A stretch of 64,000 bases of DNA from Lusitaniella coriacea LEGE 07157. Its GTDB lineage: Bacteria > Cyanobacteriota > Cyanobacteriia > Cyanobacteriales > Spirulinaceae. The position numbers were made by a program, and so were the translations under genes. The notes below the pieces were generated by a model. It was not told the DNA's origin, ran no database searches, and saw only the letters and a list, made by a program, of their open reading frames with translations. The stretch covers positions 16,605 to 80,604 of the forward strand of contig NZ_JADEWZ010000026.1 in assembly GCF_015207425.1 (NCBI RefSeq), read 5' to 3'. How positions within the stretch are numbered: position 1 is the stretch's first letter; every line of letters starts with the position of its first letter. Shown piece by piece: positions 62,128-64,000 of this stretch.

Positions 62128-63831
62128 ATGACTCATCCCAACATACCTCTCGGTTCGGTTATTCAAGGTTCCCTTTCCCAAGGTCTAGAAATTCGCCTAC
62201 ACCCCGACATCTCCGTTGAGGATATGCGAGTGGGAAAATTTCTTGTTGTCCAGGGAACGCGATCTCGCTTTTTCTGTCTCCTCACCGATGTCACCCTCGG
62301 AACTGCTAGCGCGCGAATCCTTGCAAATCCCCCCGATCCTAGCGATGACTTTATGCGAGAAATTCTAGCCGGAAATGGTACCTTTGGCACCATTAATATT
62401 TCCCCCATGTTGATGTTTACACCAACTGAAGGAAATCCTCAAAAAGAAAAATTGCCCTCAACTCTCGCCTCATTTCAAGCACAAAGTAGTGCAGAAATAG
62501 AACTCCTTCCCGTCAAAACAATTCCTAGTCACTTCAGTCAAGTTTACGATGCCAGCGAAGCCGATTTTCGCGCCGTTTTTGGGTGGGAAGATGACCCCAC
62601 TCGACGCAATTTCGCGATCGGTCAACCCCTTGATATGGAAGTCCCCATCTGTCTCAACCTCGATCGCTTTATCGAACGTAGCAACGGCGTATTTGGCAAA
62701 TCCGGAACCGGAAAATCCTTTCTCACCCGCCTCCTCATCTCCGGTATTATTCGCAAACAAGCCGCCGTCAACCTCATGTTCGATATGCACTCCGAATACG
62801 GTTGGGAAGCCGTTAGTGAAGGCAAACAATTCAGTACAGTTAAAGGACTGCGCCAACTTTTTCCCGGACAAGTCGAAATTTATACCCTAGACCCCGAATC
62901 TACAAAACGGCGTGGGGTACGCGATGCCCAAGAACTCTACCTCAGTTACGATCAAATCGAAATCGAAGACTTACGTCTTGTCGGACACGAACTTAACCTA
63001 TCCGAAGCCAGTCTCGATAACGCAAACATTCTAGCAGCAGAATTCGGAAAATCTTGGATTACCCAACTCTTAAACATGAGTAACGAGGAAATCCAGCTTT
63101 TTTGCGAAGAAAAGCAGGGTCATAAAGGCTCAATTATGGCATTACAGCGCAAACTGATGCGTCTCGACAACCTCAAATATATGCGCTCAGTTTGTCCTCA
63201 CAACTATATCGACCAAATCCTACAATCTCTTGACGCAGGCAACCACGTTGTTGTCGAATTTGGTTCCCAGTCTAATATGCTCTCCTATATGCTGGCAACT
63301 AACATGATTACCCGTCGTATCCACAAAAGTTATGTCAAAAAAGCCGACGAGTTTCTCCGCACAAAAAATCCCCAAGATCGACCACAACCATTAGTGATTA
63401 TGATAGAAGAAGCGCATCGCTTCCTTGACTCTAGCATCGTCCATCAAACCATTTTTGGAACAATCGCACGGGAAATGCGCAAATACTTTGTTACTCTTCT
63501 TATTGTAGATCAGCGTCCTTCTGGAATCGACAATGAAGTTATGTCCCAGGTTGGTACGCGCATCACCTGTTTGCTTAACGACGATAAAGATATCGACGCA
63601 ATCTTTACCGGAGTTTCTGGGGGACAGAGTTTGCGTTCTGTTCTTGCCAAATTAGATTCTAAGCAGCAAGCGCTCGTTTTGGGTCATGCCGTCCCCATGC
63701 CCGTTGTCGTGCGTACTCGCCCCTACGATAGCACCTTCTATAAAGAGATTGGCACAACACCTTGGAAAGAAATACCAGATGAAGAAGTCTTTGCCGTAGC
63801 AGAAACAGCAAAGGCAGATTTAGGATTTTAA
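62128..63831 (+). CDS. HerA-like ATP-binding protein (DUF87-type)
   Basis: A 567-residue FtsK/HerA-superfamily ATPase. The N-terminal 90 residues form a HAS-barrel-like beta domain (IQGSLSQGLEIRLHPDISVE, VGKFLVVQG). The Walker A is GVFGKSGTGKSFLTRLL with the Lys at about 196. The Walker B region LVIMIEEAHRFLDSSIV and FVTLLIVDQRPSGIDNEVMS with the Arg-finger region follow. Most HerA proteins work with NurA nuclease or SIR2 partners, but none is next to it. It is 126 bp after the Uma2 pair on the same strand. ATG at 62128. Confidence 0.88.
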   Translation: MTHPNIPLGSVIQGSLSQGLEIRLHPDISVEDMRVGKFLVVQGTRSRFFCLLTDVTLGTASARILANPPDPSDDFMREILAGNGTFGTINISPMLMFTPTEGNPQKEKLPSTLASFQAQSSAEIELLPVKTIPSHFSQVYDASEADFRAVFGWEDDPTRRNFAIGQPLDMEVPICLNLDRFIERSNGVFGKSGTGKSFLTRLLISGIIRKQAAVNLMFDMHSEYGWEAVSEGKQFSTVKGLRQLFPGQVEIYTLDPESTKRRGVRDAQELYLSYDQIEIEDLRLVGHELNLSEASLDNANILAAEFGKSWITQLLNMSNEEIQLFCEEKQGHKGSIMALQRKLMRLDNLKYMRSVCPHNYIDQILQSLDAGNHVVVEFGSQSNMLSYMLATNMITRRIHKSYVKKADEFLRTKNPQDRPQPLVIMIEEAHRFLDSSIVHQTIFGTIAREMRKYFVTLLIVDQRPSGIDNEVMSQVGTRITCLLNDDKDIDAIFTGVSGGQSLRSVLAKLDSKQQALVLGHAVPMPVVVRTRPYDSTFYKEIGTTPWKEIPDEEVFAVAETAKADLGF

Positions 63832-63834
63832 AAA

Positions 63835-63882
63835 AAAAGAAGCTGAAAAGTTCTTCTGCTTCTTATAATTATTAAAAAAAAA
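63835..63882 (-). terminator. terminator of the 5S rRNA (rrn) transcript
   Basis: Read on the minus strand, right after the 5S 3' end there is a run of nine T, and then AAGAAGC ... GCTTCTT with an A/T-rich loop and another T-run at about 63842-63834. Each looks like an intrinsic terminator for the rrn operon. The same DNA lies just after the HerA-like stop, and could partly serve it on the other strand. Confidence 0.6.
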
Positions 63883-63883
63883 G

Positions 63884-64000
63884 AGCCTGGCACTGAGCTA
63901 TTGTCCCAGGAGGCAACCCTCCAAGTATCTTAGCCGCAATAGCGTTTCACAACCGAGTTCGGGATGGAGTCGGAGTGGTTCCACTATGCTAAAAGCACCA
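63884..64000 (-). rRNA. rrf: 5S ribosomal RNA (5' end at or just beyond the window edge)
   Basis: The minus strand reads TGGTGCTTTTAGCATAGTGG at the window edge, then GGAACCACTCCGACTCCATC, CCGAACTCGGTTGTGAAACG and ends with TGCCAGG. This is a 5S rRNA: the loop A/B text GGAACCAC, CCATCCCGAACTCGGTTGTGAAAC and the paired ends GGTGC/TGCCAGG. It is on the minus strand, so the rest of the rRNA operon lies to the right. A few 5' bases are outside the window. Confidence 0.95.

Overview
The window is chromosomal DNA from a cyanobacterium. The evidence is the very frequent HIP1 octamer GCGATCGC, a double-BMC carboxysome shell protein (CcmO), a cyAbrB regulator, two Tic22 proteins, an NblS-free but typically cyanobacterial set of small conserved proteins, a 5S rRNA of cyanobacterial type, and HemL of the C5 tetrapyrrole pathway. 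Nothing here fixes the genus. Base composition and codon style look uniform, so most of the window is ordinary core and accessory chromosome, with scattered mobile-element relics.

Layout. 0-6 kb: a cut-off Rpn-type nuclease, moeA, then a minus-strand caspase with two GUN4 domains beside a Pepco-type small protein, and a Uma2 nuclease. 6-9 kb: clpS with DUF2103, a cupin, a class III nucleotide cyclase and a methyltransferase. 9-14 kb: a protein mannosyltransferase-like GT-C enzyme, threonine synthase with a ubiquitin-fold sulfur carrier, and an overlapping MNIO (DUF692) enzyme and partner pair that has no visible precursor peptide. 14-21 kb: housekeeping genes (SDR, FHA, hemL, aldo/keto reductase, prmC), tandem tic22 paralogues, tRNA-Pro, a GNAT enzyme. 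21.4-22.2 kb: a gene-free stretch with a decayed IS200/IS605-like end and a strongly structured element. 22-36 kb: ACT protein, hydrolase, DUF6679, MBL enzyme, a 40-residue membrane protein gene, CPA antiporter, a second GT-C-like protein, cyAbrB, Rrf2, lspA-bioY, a TPR lipoprotein-like protein, a ferredoxin-MBL fusion. 36-45 kb: ccmO, ankyrin protein, UbiH-type hydroxylase and a potBCDA polyamine ABC operon. 45-53 kb: an array of about 18 near-identical TPRs, AI-2E transporter, an S1-repeat protein, an APH/ATPase fusion and a CPBP protease. 53-64 kb: CHASE2-cyclase, NYN protein, DevA-type ATPase, an ExbD-like protein that lacks the usual membrane Asp, malQ, GST, two mosaic Uma2 copies, a HerA-like ATPase and the end of an rRNA operon (5S).

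The most promising leads for new biology are the caspase-GUN4/Pepco pair, the precursor-less MNIO pair, the thrC-linked sulfur carrier, the five-S1-repeat protein, the ExbD variant, and the structured relic near 21.8 kb. All functional statements are from reading motifs by eye; no database search was run.
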